A DNA stretch of 64,000 nt, from positions 44,279,717-44,343,716 of the forward strand of contig OZ020305.1 in the NCBI GenBank assembly GCA_963971305.1, read 5' to 3'. The stretch is from Arcuatula senhousia (taxonomy: Eukaryota > Mollusca > Bivalvia > Mytilida > Mytilidae). The position numbers were made by a program, and so were the translations under genes. The notes beneath the pieces are model-generated. The model did no database searches. It was not told where the DNA came from and was given only the letters and a program-made list of their open reading frames with translations. Shown in pieces: positions 24,319-36,008 of the stretch (the first letter of the stretch is position 1; the number at the start of each line of letters is the position of its first letter).

Positions 24319-25254
24319 AAAGGGGTTTATTTGTATACAAAATATACCCCCTCCCCCCAAAAAAGAACTGAAAATATAAGAAACTAAAATTAAAGAAACA
24401 ATATCAACAAGGGTACAAATGATTAGACCGGGAAAATGGGGGAAGGGTAACCTCACAAGGCTTAAAAAAATATAGACTCGGAAATTAGTTGCACAACTTA
24501 ATGCCACAAAGTCATGAATAAAGTTACCAAACGCTAGTTTACATCGAATGAACTGCTAAGTATATTCCTAGATCGGCTTGTGATGAGTTAGAGAGGTTGT
24601 TTGTATTTAAAATAATTTCGGCGCTACCTATTCATACATTTTTTCTTACCTTGACGCTACCCGTTCACTTTTGATTTCAAGATTTTGAGACAATATCATA
24701 AATTGTCACTAAAAAACTGATATCTGCTCTATAACTGCAATTGATTTTTAATGTTCAATATCAAAAGGCTACAAAAAATACAAATCGACATTCGTTCAAT
24801 GTGTGTTTTCTTTAAACTCGATCGAAAAAAGAAGATGGTCTTGTATTTTTCAGATGTTCGAGCTACTATTTTTGTTAAAAAAATCCATGCTTAAACGCAA
24901 ACATACAAATAAAACGCATTTAATTCAGATACTTGTCACTACATAAAGCTTATATGTGCACTATATTGATAGCAATGGTGGAACGTTATTGTGTATTTAA
25001 CTAAATGAGAAGTACTTTTATTAACGAGTCCATGGGATTTGAACTTGGCGCTACCTTTTCCTTGTCATAAGAACGGCGCTTCCGGAAACTATACAATTTC
25101 CGTTCCCACCCTGTGGTAATGTTACTAAAAGTTTATCGTACGTTTAGCCGTTCGAATGTTTTGTTATTTTTAGACCTTGTTTTATGAATTTTTAAATATC
25201 TTTGCTTCTAAATTTAGATCCAGTCTGACTCTAGACGGCTAAGAAAGAGTTTTT

Positions 25255-25520
25255 TTGTTTTCTTTGTAATAGGCGACTAAGAGTCTGATATCGGGTTAGT
25301 GCTCAGCCCCCAGAGCGACCAAGGTGTGTACCATTGGTGGCTAAATATTGCGGCCCTCCATCGTTGTTGTACAGGTCTATAATACAGAAAGCCTTACCTC
25401 TGACCACAGTCGGTCATCGTGTGTGGAGAGTGTCTCGCTTCGTGCACGTAAAAGATGAACCACCAAGAAGTGCACCACATACATGCTAAATTTTCCGCCC
25501 CTACCTAGATCTCACCTCTT
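25255..25520 (+). repeat. Diverged relative of the 11880/13297 repeat
   Basis: CTGATATCGGGTTAGTGCTC, GAGCGACCAAGGTGTGTACC and GCTAAATTTTCCGCCCCTAC align in order with landmarks of 11880-12555, with many changes. It lies just outside the right end of the 5.8 kb element. Confidence 0.5.
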
Positions 25521-25739
25521 CCAGCGGTATTCAAATTTTAATTGTTCCTTTGTTTTCTATCCAATTCCCATAAGCCCCATCATTTCACACCCGCCAATAT
25601 ATAACCTAAATATCGTTTCTAGGGCGTTTATCACTCAGTTGGGCTTTCTTAAAACCGGACCTAGAAGAAAAGAAAGTCCTTCATGTCTTTTATCTTCCAA
25701 CTCAAAGACAGCTAAGAATTATTTAATTTAATTTATTTA

Positions 25740-26249
25740 GATATAAAACAGTTATACAGCTTCAACCTATATACAAATTGTCTTTATGGCAACATCAAAC
25801 ATTGTTGAATTTGCTTTTACTCTGAGCTTTTACTATTGTTTCACTTTGAATACAGAAGAGACGTACTATTTTTTTTTTAAATGAACAAAGGAAACCCTTG
25901 AAGGTTTACTAATGTGGATTTCTGAGAACCACTTCGGGATTATAACACATAAAATTATAGACATACAATGAGATGAAGATTTGTAATAATTATAATTGCA
26001 TTTCCTTTGTACTAACTTTTTCATAGCTTCAAATTACAACAAAAGTTTCAAGCAATTAAGACACCAACAGTTAAACAATATGTGCAGAAGTTTTCGTGGT
26101 TTTTCGTCTAGTGTCTTAGTTTTCTAGTTTTCATAATTTGTTATCCCAACTGTTGCCTCTAAATGAATTTCGCATCAATTTCCACCAGATGTCATGAATA
26201 GCATGAATTCATATCATTAATCAAAATCCACAAAAGTCTTCCTTATGAT
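25740..26249. other. 3' flank of mucin-like paralogue 1, nothing else seen
   Basis: AT-rich; no AATAAA close to the stop. The nearest clear one on the minus strand is near 25730, about 520 bp away, so the 3' untranslated region may be that long. Confidence 0.35.
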
Positions 26250-26669
26250 TCAAGAAGGTGTAGGACGGACCGGTGGAGTGTTCAGTGTAGTTGTCTCAGG
26301 ACTTGTTATTGGGTTTTGGGTTGTTGTCGTGATAGGATCTGTTGCTGGGGTTGTGATCACGTCAGTTGTTGTTGTACTTTCCACAGGTGGCGGTGTGGTA
26401 GTCCCCGCTGTCGAATCTGTGATAACAATAGTAGTTGTCGACGGTTGTTCTGTTGTAGTTGTTTTTGTACCCGTGGTTGTGGTTGTCGGTTGAGTTGTTG
26501 TGGTCTGATCAGTGATTCTATTGCACCATGCCCGTGGACTAAAGTAGTATGAACCAAAATATCCAACGGTGAATTTCAATTTTGAAAATCCTGGTCCGAG
26601 TTTTTGTAAGTTAATTATTTTGTATGATAATCCATTTGGATCTTTGTCGTAGGGTACATAGTTTTCAGA
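26250..26669 (-). CDS. Mucin-like paralogue 1, second-Cys and Thr-tail exon
   Basis: Acceptor TTTTACACAG. Opens with SENYVPYDKDPNG, holds Cys116 in RAWCNR, then the Thr-rich tail and a TGA stop. An upstream ATG at 26783 in the same frame belongs to the intron and should not be used as a start. Confidence 0.82.
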   Translation of the reverse strand, partial: SENYVPYDKDPNGLSYKIINLQKLGPGFSKLKFTVGYFGSYYFSPRAWCNRITDQTTTTQPTTTTTGTKTTTTEQPSTTTIVITDSTAGTTTPPPVESTTTTDVITTPATDPITTTTQNPITSPETTTLNTPPVRPTPS

Positions 26670-27469
26670 CTGTGTAAAAAAATTTGAAAAAAGGTAAATA
26701 AAGAGCATAAGGTACCTTGCTTCAGAAAAGATAGTAAAATAAAGGAAAGTACAAAAGTACTGAACTGGGATGATCCATATCAAAGTTAAAGAAGAAAAGA
26801 AAAATTAAAGAGAACACATACCGGCGAAATTGAATAAATTACAGTGGTCTTGACTCGGTACAGGCATATTTCATGTGTGTGTGGCTTTGGTTTTTTTGTT
26901 TTGCTTCAGTACTCTTCTTTGTTGTAATTCTGCTATGTAAGAACTTACTATATTTTATTTAAAATATCTTTACTTGAACTCATTTCTAATTAAATGATTT
27001 GTTTATAAAAAAATATATATTCTTCACGCCCCGCGTATCAATGTTCAGAAGCATAATATTGTTTAGATCTATTCGTCTATATCTGGTTAATTTTCATTGT
27101 TTCGAAAAATTTACAAGGTAAACATATATTTAAAGAATTATTATTTAAGTGAAAATAAATATTGTGTATACTGTAACATAGAGTTTCTCATTCCTTTCTC
27201 TAAGAATCTGAAATAAGATTAATGATGACATTAATATGAATATATTAAATCAAATAATTTAGACTTACATAGAGGTCAACGGTAGCTCCACTAAGCATTA
27301 CTTGAACTTCAAATTCACCCGGATTGTAAGCTCTATCCAACAAAAAGAAACATGTTCCTGAAACAAATCGAAGTGGGAGCTCCTCAATAGTGTCGAAAAT
27401 CTCTCCGAAAAAGCCAAAACTTTTAGTTACAAATCCAAAAATCAATATAAAAAGGCATTTGCAATTCAT
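26250..27469 (-). CDS. Secreted Thr-rich mucin-like protein, paralogue 1 (206 aa)
   Basis: I do not recognise this family. Coding exon 27269-27469 (67 codons) and coding exon 26250-26669 (139 codons plus stop) join in phase 0. Residues 1-19 are a hydrophobic signal peptide. Residues 20-67 hold EELPLRFVSGTCFFLLD (Cys40) and YNPGEFEVQV. Exon 2 adds KLKFTVGYFGSYYFSPRAWC (Cys116), then a tail of about 75 residues rich in TTTT, interrupted by Pro, Val and Asp, and a Pro-rich end PPVRPTPS. The ATG is placed one base after a 3' splice site (TTTCCTTTCAG), so a noncoding 5' exon is expected. Paralogues at 35280-37525 and 40383-42650 share both cysteines, the intron phase and the layout. The tail suggests dense O-glycosylation; the function is unknown. 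Confidence 0.82.
27269..27469 (-). CDS. Mucin-like paralogue 1, signal-peptide exon
   Basis: Starts at ATG 27469 right after the acceptor CAG|A and ends TAT|GTAAGT. Encodes the signal peptide and the first half of the conserved globular part, with motif G-T-C-F-F-L-L-D-R-x-Y-x-x-G-E-F. Confidence 0.8.
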
Positions 27470-27965
27470 TCTGAAAGGAAAAAAATATATGTAGGTTAGT
27501 TGTTTACAGTGTTATTTTTAAAATGTACACGGCACATACAATGCTACTATATATATTGTTTCGATGTACTGGTATGTTTGACCAAAATTAATACATATAC
27601 CTTCCGAGTGAAACACTGTATGATCAAAGAATTTTTTTTTCGTTACAAGGGTCTTACAAGTATATCAGGCAAATATTGCAGCATATTAGTACGTTAATTA
27701 CCTAATTGTGTATTTTAAATTTGATCAAGTATTGAAGTGAGCCTCTTTTGTTTATGTTCTCATTATCTATTTGATTCGTCTTCTATAATAGTAAATATAT
27801 TTTTTCTTTAAATTTGGTTCATATTTACTAACTCATATATATTTTATGAAAAACTGCACAAGTAAAGAATGTTAAAAATAAAATTAATGTTACTTATTAA
27901 AAATATTTATTGTCAGTTTGAGTCACCACTGATCTTCCCTGAAACAATACAATTAAAATTCTTAC

Positions 27966-28050
27966 CTTAAGTCTTTGCAGTTTTATTCCGTGACTTATTT
28001 AACTATGATGTGTTATCATTTCATAGCTTCATCCTTTTGTTAACACCTAT
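27966..28050 (-). promoter_or_regulatory. Probable noncoding first exon of mucin-like paralogue 1
   Basis: A consensus donor AAG|GTAAGAAT lies 496 bp upstream of the coding-exon acceptor. Paralogue 2 has the same AAG|GTAAGAAT donor about 500 bp upstream. The 5' end is a guess; no clear TATA box is seen. Confidence 0.45.
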
Positions 28051-28059
28051 GTACAGGTA

Positions 28060-30215
28060 ACATTTGGCCCGACACATCATATTTCATCTGTAACACCTTT
28101 AGCATGCTACATCAGTCATTTTGCATCATTTGTTAATTTTGACACATTTCTTAGAGAAAGCGTGTCAATATAGTTTATAAGTAGAAATATTTTATATAAT
28201 AAATCTAACATCGGACACCCTTAGCTTACACCATGGCGTTATTTAAATGAACAGCATTGGACCTTTGAATATCCTCCGTCTGTTTAAAATTAAGTGAATT
28301 GGTCACATCCATCATTTGTTAAAGTTTTATTCCAAATTGCATTTCAATATATTAAAACAAATCGAATCTACGAAATTGTGGTGCTTTTGAAATAACAAAT
28401 ATCTTAATATTTAATAACCTAGATGTATGAAATAAATGTTCATGTCAGACATTAACGGTACCCCTCCCCAGGAAAGAAGCTGATCTTTAGGACAAGGTTT
28501 CGTTTTATTTGCACTCGATTGGATGTTATGTAAACATTTAAAATATTTCTATGTTCTTAATTTAACAACAACTTAAATACAAACAATACATAGTCAAAAT
28601 TGCATGTTAAAGTATCTAGAGTATCTAACCATTTGTATTGTTTATTTTACATCGTCGAAATATTACGTACATTTCATACCCTTAAGAATCTAACCATATA
28701 TAGAACCTCATAAATACCTTTATCAATATTATTAGAAACCTAGCGTCCTTGCCAAGATTATTACGTGGCTCGTTTAAAAAACAATTATAAGATTTATTAC
28801 TTTATTTAAGAATTGCACATTTACTGATAACATAAAATACTGATGTCTTTGTGCTCTTATTCTCTTTTTGTTCTAGATCTTAAAGTCACGGTTTTGCCAT
28901 AAGCTTGTGGGAAAATAGGTTAAGAAAAAATTAATTAGATTTATTTTTATCTTATCTTATCTATCCTCATTTTGAAAAAAGCCTTTGTATCTATCTAAAA
29001 GTACTACAAATTAACATAACGTTACAAATACATTTAACAATAATCTGAACAGTTAAAAAAGTATACCCTATTACTACTCCACGAAAATAACCACAAAAAT
29101 ATTATAAGATAAGCATAAAATAAACACTGATACAGAAAGTGTTAAAACCGAGTATGAATGTATACTAATCATACCTGGTGCAAGATGGGGTAGGAGGGAT
29201 TCAGAAAAGATGACATATTCTGAAAATAATCTACTAATCTACTATGAAATTTTAGCAATTTTAACACCTCTTTTCATAAATGAAACCGGGAATGACAATC
29301 TTTAAAAAGCAATTAATAAATTCAGAAACACCACCAACAACAATTATGTAAGTGGAGTAAACCATGTCCGTATAAGTTTTTAAATCGAAACCTGCTTGTC
29401 AATTAAGTGAGATTGTATGCATGTTTGAATTTGACCGGATTATTGTTAGAACTTTTTCTTGCATAAAGGTTTTCCATACAAACATGCATTCAAAGCTTTG
29501 ACCATGCTAAAACAAGGACCACAACAGTTCTACACATTTATATAAATTGACACTTATGGAGACTTTAAACTTTAGTACATGTAAGTCTCGTTTGCCTGGA
29601 ACATCTAAAGTATTAGTTCATTTCCTATAGCTATTAGGCTTGAAGCTATGAAATATTTGGGGAAAAGTCTACTTGTACACTGCTTAAAGTACAATTAAAA
29701 ACCGTTACTTAACCGGAAATTGAGGTCATAGTCAAAATATGAACCAGGAATCAATTTAGCACTCATGCATAGTCGTGTATATGGCACTAGCACTTACAGT
29801 TTTAGAACTTTCAGGGTGTTCATGAAAGTAAAAGTTATAAGTCGCTCAATCAGAAATCAAAGTCAAGGTCTAGCTATACTCTGCTACTACTGGGGCATAT
29901 ACAATTATAGCTTCTTGGATATGAAATTTCTCATAAAACTTAAAAACGTTATTTCAATGTATTAGAATTAAAATGTGCAGAGCTACTTCTAATGAAAACA
30001 TACAAATTTTCATTAACCTAAAACTCTATGCTCTTTTCTATGGAGGCGCTCACAAAACATTAACATTAATATATGCAATTAAAGACGCCGCCACCTATGT
30101 TCCACTTTGAAACCGAGAATAAAAAAAAAACATTCAATCATGATGCAAATCACCGAAACCAACCGACTACGGAGTTTAAATTTTAGAATTTAACCATTAA
30201 TAAAGTGTTAACACA
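28060..30215. other. Intergenic between mucin-like paralogues 1 and 2, left part
   Basis: No exon of the family, no other gene and no clear mobile element found. Very AT-rich. Confidence 0.45.
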
Positions 30216-30222
30216 GAGACAT

Positions 30223-31152
30223 GTCTCGCCTGTCGCAGCTGGACACAGTATAAAATGAAGTTAAAATAAAAATACAAATGTTTAAAGTTACTACAGTGCT
30301 GGCAATTACTAATGACATTGATCTGTATTGATGCAAATGAAGCTATACACCAAATATCAATGGTGTACCATTACTTGTTTATATAAAACAGACATAAGAA
30401 GAAAAAACATTGATAGCCAAATGAGTATAAAATCTCAAAGTCAATAGACCATGACTGCAGGAGTCAAACAGATAAAATCCTCCTTAAACTTATCTTAACT
30501 GATGCTTAAGCAACTGCATACCAAATATAAATGGTGAACCATAACTGCTTTATAAAACAGACATAAGTAAAAAGTTAAAAATTGTAAAATCTCAAAGTCA
30601 GTAGACCATGACTGCAGGAGCACACAGACAAATACTTTGGAAATTGATCTGTACTGATGCTAATGCAAGTGCATACCCAATATCAAAATATGTACCATAA
30701 CTGCTTCATGTTAAACAGACGTAAGAAAAAAGGTTAACCGCGGCAAAAATCAGCGTAAAATTTCAAAGTCAGTAGACCGTGACTGCAGGAGCATACAGAT
30801 GAAATGCATTTGAAATTGATCTGTATTGATGCTAATGCAAGAGTATACCCAATATCAATGGTGAACCATAACTGCTTCATGTTAAACAGACGCAAGAAAA
30901 AAGGTTAACCTCGGCCAAAATCAGCGTAAAATTTAAAAGTCAGTAGACCGTGACTGCAGGAGCATACAGGTTAGATCCTTTTAAAACTGATCTGTACTGA
31001 TGCTGATGCAACTGCATACCAAATATGGTGTAACATAACTAGTTTACATAAAACAGACTTAAGCAAAAACTTTAACTAATTGTGGACGCCGCCGCCGCCG
31101 CCGGAATCACCATACCTAAGTCTCGCCTTTTGAGACATTCGTCGCAAGCGAG
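30223..31152. mobile_element. TGTCTCGCCTG-ended TIR element with about 165 bp internal array, copy 1
   Basis: The left end is ATGTCTCGCCTGTCGCA; the right end, inverted, is CGTCGCAAGCGAG. Between them are about five units with CTGATGCTAATGCAA, CATACCAAATATCAATGGTG and CAGTAGACCGTGACTGCAGG. A (GCC)5 run lies at 31087-31101. Confidence 0.7.
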
Positions 31153-31184
31153 AAAAAAAAACGGAAATCAAAATTACAACAAAG

Positions 31185-31700
31185 TTGTACTACTGCTGAC
31201 GTGTGTTTCATCTATTCAAGGTTCATCAGAGGCATTTTACCCAAAGATTGAAAAATCCAAACACTATTATGAAAATAAAAAGCATAAAACAAAAAAAACC
31301 CAAAAACTGTCGAACTGAAAACAAAATTATGACTAAGATCAACCTGTGTCTGGAGAAGGCCCTTACAGTTTTATAATTATGAAATTTAAATGGATAATTT
31401 ATAGCCTTGATGTGTTTTTCAAGATAAAAGTCTGCTTCTGTCATAGAATTAAAACTTGACTAACAGCGCTAACTATCGTGGATAATTAATAGAAATCAAA
31501 TTTACAACTTAGTTCCAAACAATATTTTGCTACGCCTGACGCGCATTTTGACTATTCAAGACTCATCAGAGGCGCTCTACACAGAGGATTGAAAATACCA
31601 AACCCTATATGAATATGTACAGCATAGAACAATAAAACCAAGTTCATGTTAACGTAATGACTTTGATCAGTGTGAGTTCTGTAGGAAGGCAACCTTGGGG
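31185..31700. repeat. Two diverged direct copies of a CTGACGCGC / TCATCAGAGGC dispersed repeat
   Basis: Copy 1 (31190-31370) and copy 2 (31530-31700) share, in order, CTGACG, CTATTCAAG, TCATCAGAGGC, GATTGAAAA, AAGCATA/CAGCATA and GAAGGC. This is a repeat I know from mussel sequence. Confidence 0.6.
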
Positions 31701-31759
31701 AAAATTCTACATGTATACACAAGAAGAACTTACCATCCAAGTGATCTTATAAACAAAAT

Positions 31760-34700
31760 AACAAGAAAGTTCCAGGCGACAAGTTCTAAAATTAAATGTA
31801 AATTATAAAAATATTTTTGGTTAATATTTTCCTCAAATTATATTATTTTTTTATGTACAACCAGGGCTGGCTATTAATGGTTATCGACTGATCTTTTTAT
31901 TTTGACTTGACTTTTCGGTAGTACTGTATTTCATTCCTGATGTTATAAGGTACAAACCTTTTAACTCGAATGGGGGCTTGGTTTTTGTTTTGTCAGAATT
32001 TTTTTTTCGCGCTCATATATTTTTTACGGTGGCGCGATAATATGTATGTATTTTTTTATAATAAGCATTTTTTATATAGCAGCAATTCTCCATAATTTTT
32101 TTTTCATCAAAAATCATTTTTAAAATATTTTGTAGAAAAAAAAACAAGCTCCACCCTACAAGTTAAAATGATCGGTCCCTAACAAATACGCTTAGCTATA
32201 CTGGTCATAGCATTTTTGTCCGTCGTTTTTGTTTCGTGTAAACATTCCGAAATAGAAATGTAAAAGGAGAGGCTTGAACTTCGGAAATCAGGTCATTTAA
32301 GTTTCTTTATCATTTTATACATGTAGCGGTGATAAATGTTTTACTTAGAGGCATAATTTGTACTTCTTTAAACCAAATGAATTTCTCTCAGGCGATGGTC
32401 ATTTGTCCTCTAACACGGTTTAGCGCACATTTGGTGCAAGATTAATTATTAGATGACCAAGCGTGTTTGACTTTGGACTGAGGTTTTGATAAATTTGGAT
32501 AGACAAGGCCTTGCGTTGATCCCAAAATTTAACAATTCAATGTAATAAAGGTTTCATGTACGATTTACATGACAGTTGTCGTTTAAAGAAATATGGAATC
32601 TCGTTATGGCCAATTTAATATATATGTCATTCAACGACCTATTTTCATTTCATATATTTTCGTTTATTTATTTTGATATGTTTTTTTGGTCTGGTAGAAA
32701 GATTCTTTTATCATGTTTATAACATTTAGTTTCTTTCATTGAAACGAAAATATGTTAGGATATTTTATATATTCTTATACGTTACGCACATTACTGGTGT
32801 CACTTTGTAAAAAAAGTAAGCTAACCGCGTATTGACTAATTTTTCCGGACCGATTTTAGAAGACTAGGTACGTGTTATATATCATTTAAAGGGGGTTTTT
32901 CACCCGAATAGAGTTATCAAAAAATTAATGCTTAAAACTTGCTCGTTTAAATATAATGAACATTTTATATAGAGAGTAACGTCATATTTTTCCATGTCCC
33001 GCGTTACAATAGATGTGGGCATCAGTTCTTGTTACTTGGGTCATGGATTTCTTTTTGCCCCAATGCATAAAAAAAATTACATTTGGATCCGGGCATTATA
33101 GCCTAAACATTTAATATAAATAATTTTTACGTTTTTCTTTGGCGCATGAAAACAATTTCAAAATACAAAATCAATCAAAATGTCCCAGTATGGATAAAAT
33201 ATTCAAACATCATATATCCTGCGAAATTCAAATAATTAGAAAAAAGAATGATTAAATTTTAGCCATTAGACATAAATTACATATACACAAGTAAAAAGTG
33301 TTCGACTTAGTTTTTTGTTTGTGGCTATATTGACAGAGAAACGTCAATTTTCTGATGTCTAGTAAAATGTCACATGTATGAAAAATCAATCTTTTCACAA
33401 ACCCGTGCAACTTTGATGCGTATTTGCAATTTTAGATTAAACATATGCAAAACTTTTTATAAATAAACAAAAAATACATGTCTTTCTCTTTTTAATGATA
33501 GTCGGGATAATTAAATTCGACATATAAACCCAAATAAAAAAGGCGTATTTCTTTGTCTAGTCAAATGTCCCACACCCGTATTTTTGACGTTAACAATTTG
33601 ACGGGACTCTAAGAGGCACTGTGAAATTCACCAAAAGTACAACTTGTACACAACACGTATTAAATTCTTAAAAACTAAAAACATATGCAATATTTTATTT
33701 AAAAAGGTATATTTTCTTCGAAGTTTAGGACCGGGTTAGTGTATTTCACTGGTGCAAATTAATGTTGTAAAGCTGGGCTATGGCCTCATTTTATAAAGAA
33801 AAACGTTTTTTTTTTTAATTCCAACAGATCAAAAATAACAACTGTTCAACGCATGCATACTTAATCGATTGTTTATAATCTTTCACAAGAAGGACTATTT
33901 AAAATTTGAGGATGCAACAGATTTCAAGTACTCAGACAATGATTACAGAACTTTTTACAACAACTCATTTTTTCGTCAATAAAAATTGCTTCTCCATGTA
34001 TAATAAAAAAGAATTTGGTTGCCCTTGTTTCGAGTAAACTGTTACAAGCTGTCGCTGTGGAAACGTCTTAAATTAGAAGATGCCATGCATTTCTTTGTGT
34101 AATGCCCTTCCTGTAGAGTAAATAGGAAAGTTAAATTGTATAAAATTAATACTATATCGATATTGAAATCTTTCTTTATGATTTCGAAATATTTAACATT
34201 TTTTAGCTGTTTTCGAATATTTAACGCAGAAAGCAACGTTTTTTAGCTCAGTGCAGCAGTATTTAAACAAATGCAGAGATTACCTGGATCGATTCGCGTG
34301 TTCCTATGAGTGAATATTATTACATGTATTGCATTCTCTAATTGTTCTATGTAAAAGCTATATCACCTTTTTTTGAAAATTGATCTCTTTGATGTTAAAA
34401 GAGCGGGTCCCCCGGGGTATTTATTTGTGAGCCGTAGCTCTCATTTTTATGTTTTTATTTTTTATTTTTAAGCACCAATTGTGCTGTCAAAATTTTAACG
34501 CTTTAGACAGAAATAAGTATGAACTTAATTTTTCAACCACCACACTAAAATCAAAACCAACCGTCACTTATTTAAGCTACATGCAGTTTTTTTTCCAGAG
34601 CTGTCGTTTCCTGCATTATCTGCAGCATGCCGTAGATAAAAATGGAAATGGATCTTCATGATTACCCACTCTTACTTGGTCCTTTTAATTGAATAAAGGG

Positions 34701-35160
34701 ACCTATCATTTATAAAACTTAATTGAAAGGGGGGCTTTGTGTTTGTTTTTTTTTCTGTATGGTCAGAAATCTTATTTTTTAAATATTCAATTTGTGAAAG
34801 ATAAATTCTTTTCCGATTTGCAACCAAGTAACATATAGAAGTAGGTGCGAATCGGGGAATTAACAGCAAATGTGTAGAAATCGATCGATGCAAATCGGCT
34901 GTATGCCTAATTGTGATCACAGAATGCCTGGTTGCCAACTGTAGCATTTATATTTGGGAACCACAAGCGATACGCGCAAATGTTGTTCAGTTTGTAAATA
35001 TCTATCTATGCGATTCAGATATATGTTTGGTTGCTTTCAATGCACAAAACAGAATAAAGTAAATAAGTCGACACATTCAAAAATACCATTTTTTTTATTA
35101 TAAACCACAAATTAATAGCACACAAGCAAATAACACATTTGACAAAAATTGCAAACATTA
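31760..35160. other. Intergenic between mucin-like paralogues 1 and 2, right part
   Basis: AT-rich, with T-runs. No gene or clear element is seen; frames at 34042, 34449 and 34672 are unsupported. Confidence 0.4.
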
Positions 35161-35174
35161 CAAAAAGCAACAAT

Positions 35175-35180
35175 TTTATT
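35175..35180 (-). terminator. Candidate poly(A) signal of mucin-like paralogue 2
   Basis: AATAAA on the minus strand, about 100 bp after the TGA stop at 35280. Confidence 0.55.
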
Positions 35181-35279
35181 ATGGATTTCATTTTTTAAGA
35201 GATCAGTTTGAGTAAGTTAACATTTTTTTACAATTCATAACCATTGTTCCCGAAAATACGCACAGCATTGATTGAAACA

Positions 35280-36008
35280 TCATTTAGCAGGATCCGGAAT
35301 AGGAGGTCTGGTTGGTAAGGTTGTCTTTGTTGTGGTCGGTGTCGAAGTTTGTGGTTTTGTTGTCGGATTTTCTGTTGTTGGCAAGGATGGTACATAATTA
35401 CTTGTTGTGGTTTCTTGTGTTACGCTTTCAGTTGATGCTCTTGTTGTTGATGGTGGTTGTGTCGACGCCGATGTCGTTGTTGGTGGTTGTGTCGGTGCCG
35501 TGGTCGTTGGGGGTTGTGTCGGCGCCGGTGTAGTAGTTGATTGTTGTGTCGCCGCTGTTGTCGTTGTTGGTGGTGTCGAGGCCGTTGTCGTTGTTGGTGG
35601 TGTCGAGGCCGTTGTCGTTGTTGGTGGTTGTGTCGACGCCGTTGTCGTTGTTGATGGTTGTGTCGGCGCCGGTGTCGTTGGTGAAGGTTGTGTCGACACC
35701 GTTGTCGTTGGTAGTGGTTGTGTCGATGCCATTGTTGTTGATGGTCGTGTCGGCACTGGTGTCGTTGTTGATGGTTGTGTCGGCGCTGGTGTCGTTGTTG
35801 GTGGTCGTGTCGGCGCGGTTGTAATTGTTGGTAATGGGTTAGTATGATGCATTTGCTCACATCTATAACCAGGATGGTAGTGAATGTTAGCGGAATAATA
35901 TGAATAACTAAATCTTATACATAGATATCTGTGATTAATTATCCTAAAGTTGATAAGACTGTAATCCATCCCATAATTTTTCTGGTTGTAGGTTAAAAAT
36001 CCTTCTGT
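35280..36008 (-). CDS. Mucin-like paralogue 2, tail exon
   Basis: Acceptor ATTATCTTTTCAG|ACA. A large part is a coding minisatellite of about 30-36 bp units, markedly richer in G+C than its flanks. It ends with LPTRPPIPDPAK and TGA. Long open frames on the plus strand here (Val/Gly-rich) are shadows of the repeat. Confidence 0.83.
   Translation of the reverse strand, partial: TEGFLTYNQKNYGMDYSLINFRIINHRYLCIRFSYSYYSANIHYHPGYRCEQMHHTNPLPTITTAPTRPPTTTPAPTQPSTTTPVPTRPSTTMASTQPLPTTTVSTQPSPTTPAPTQPSTTTTASTQPPTTTTASTPPTTTTASTPPTTTTAATQQSTTTPAPTQPPTTTAPTQPPTTTSASTQPPSTTRASTESVTQETTTSNYVPSLPTTENPTTKPQTSTPTTTKTTLPTRPPIPDPAK

Larger units (their letters stand above)
19279..25115. mobile_element. 5.8 kb TIR transposon with 5 bp target duplication, filled with nested repeats
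   Basis: The left end CACAGGGTGGGAACGGAAAT and the following 25 bp return as the reverse complement at the right end (25071-25115), with one difference in about 45 bp. GTAAT directly flanks both ends (19274-19278 and 25116-25120). Inside each end the motif GGTAGCGCC or a close form recurs: left near 19352, 19732, 19753 and 19786; right, on the minus strand, near 24625, 24655 and 25047. This suits subterminal transposase sites. I see no transposase. Inside are a SINE, part of a GGTGAGCT family element and a second TIR element. Confidence 0.75.

Noticed and set aside
26669..26783. Upstream in-frame ATG that would make paralogue 1 exon 2 an independent 177-residue gene
   Set aside because: The extra 38 residues are AT-rich intron sequence; the acceptor TTTTACACAG and the paralogues support splicing from 27269.
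31082..31318. Frame starting with an Ala run (MDAAAAAG)
   Set aside because: The Ala run is a GCC microsatellite at the end of a TIR element, and the rest is dispersed repeat.
35407..35860. Long plus-strand Val-rich and minus-strand His/Arg/Gln-rich frames
   Set aside because: Shadows of the coding minisatellite in paralogue 2; the true frame continues to both conserved ends.
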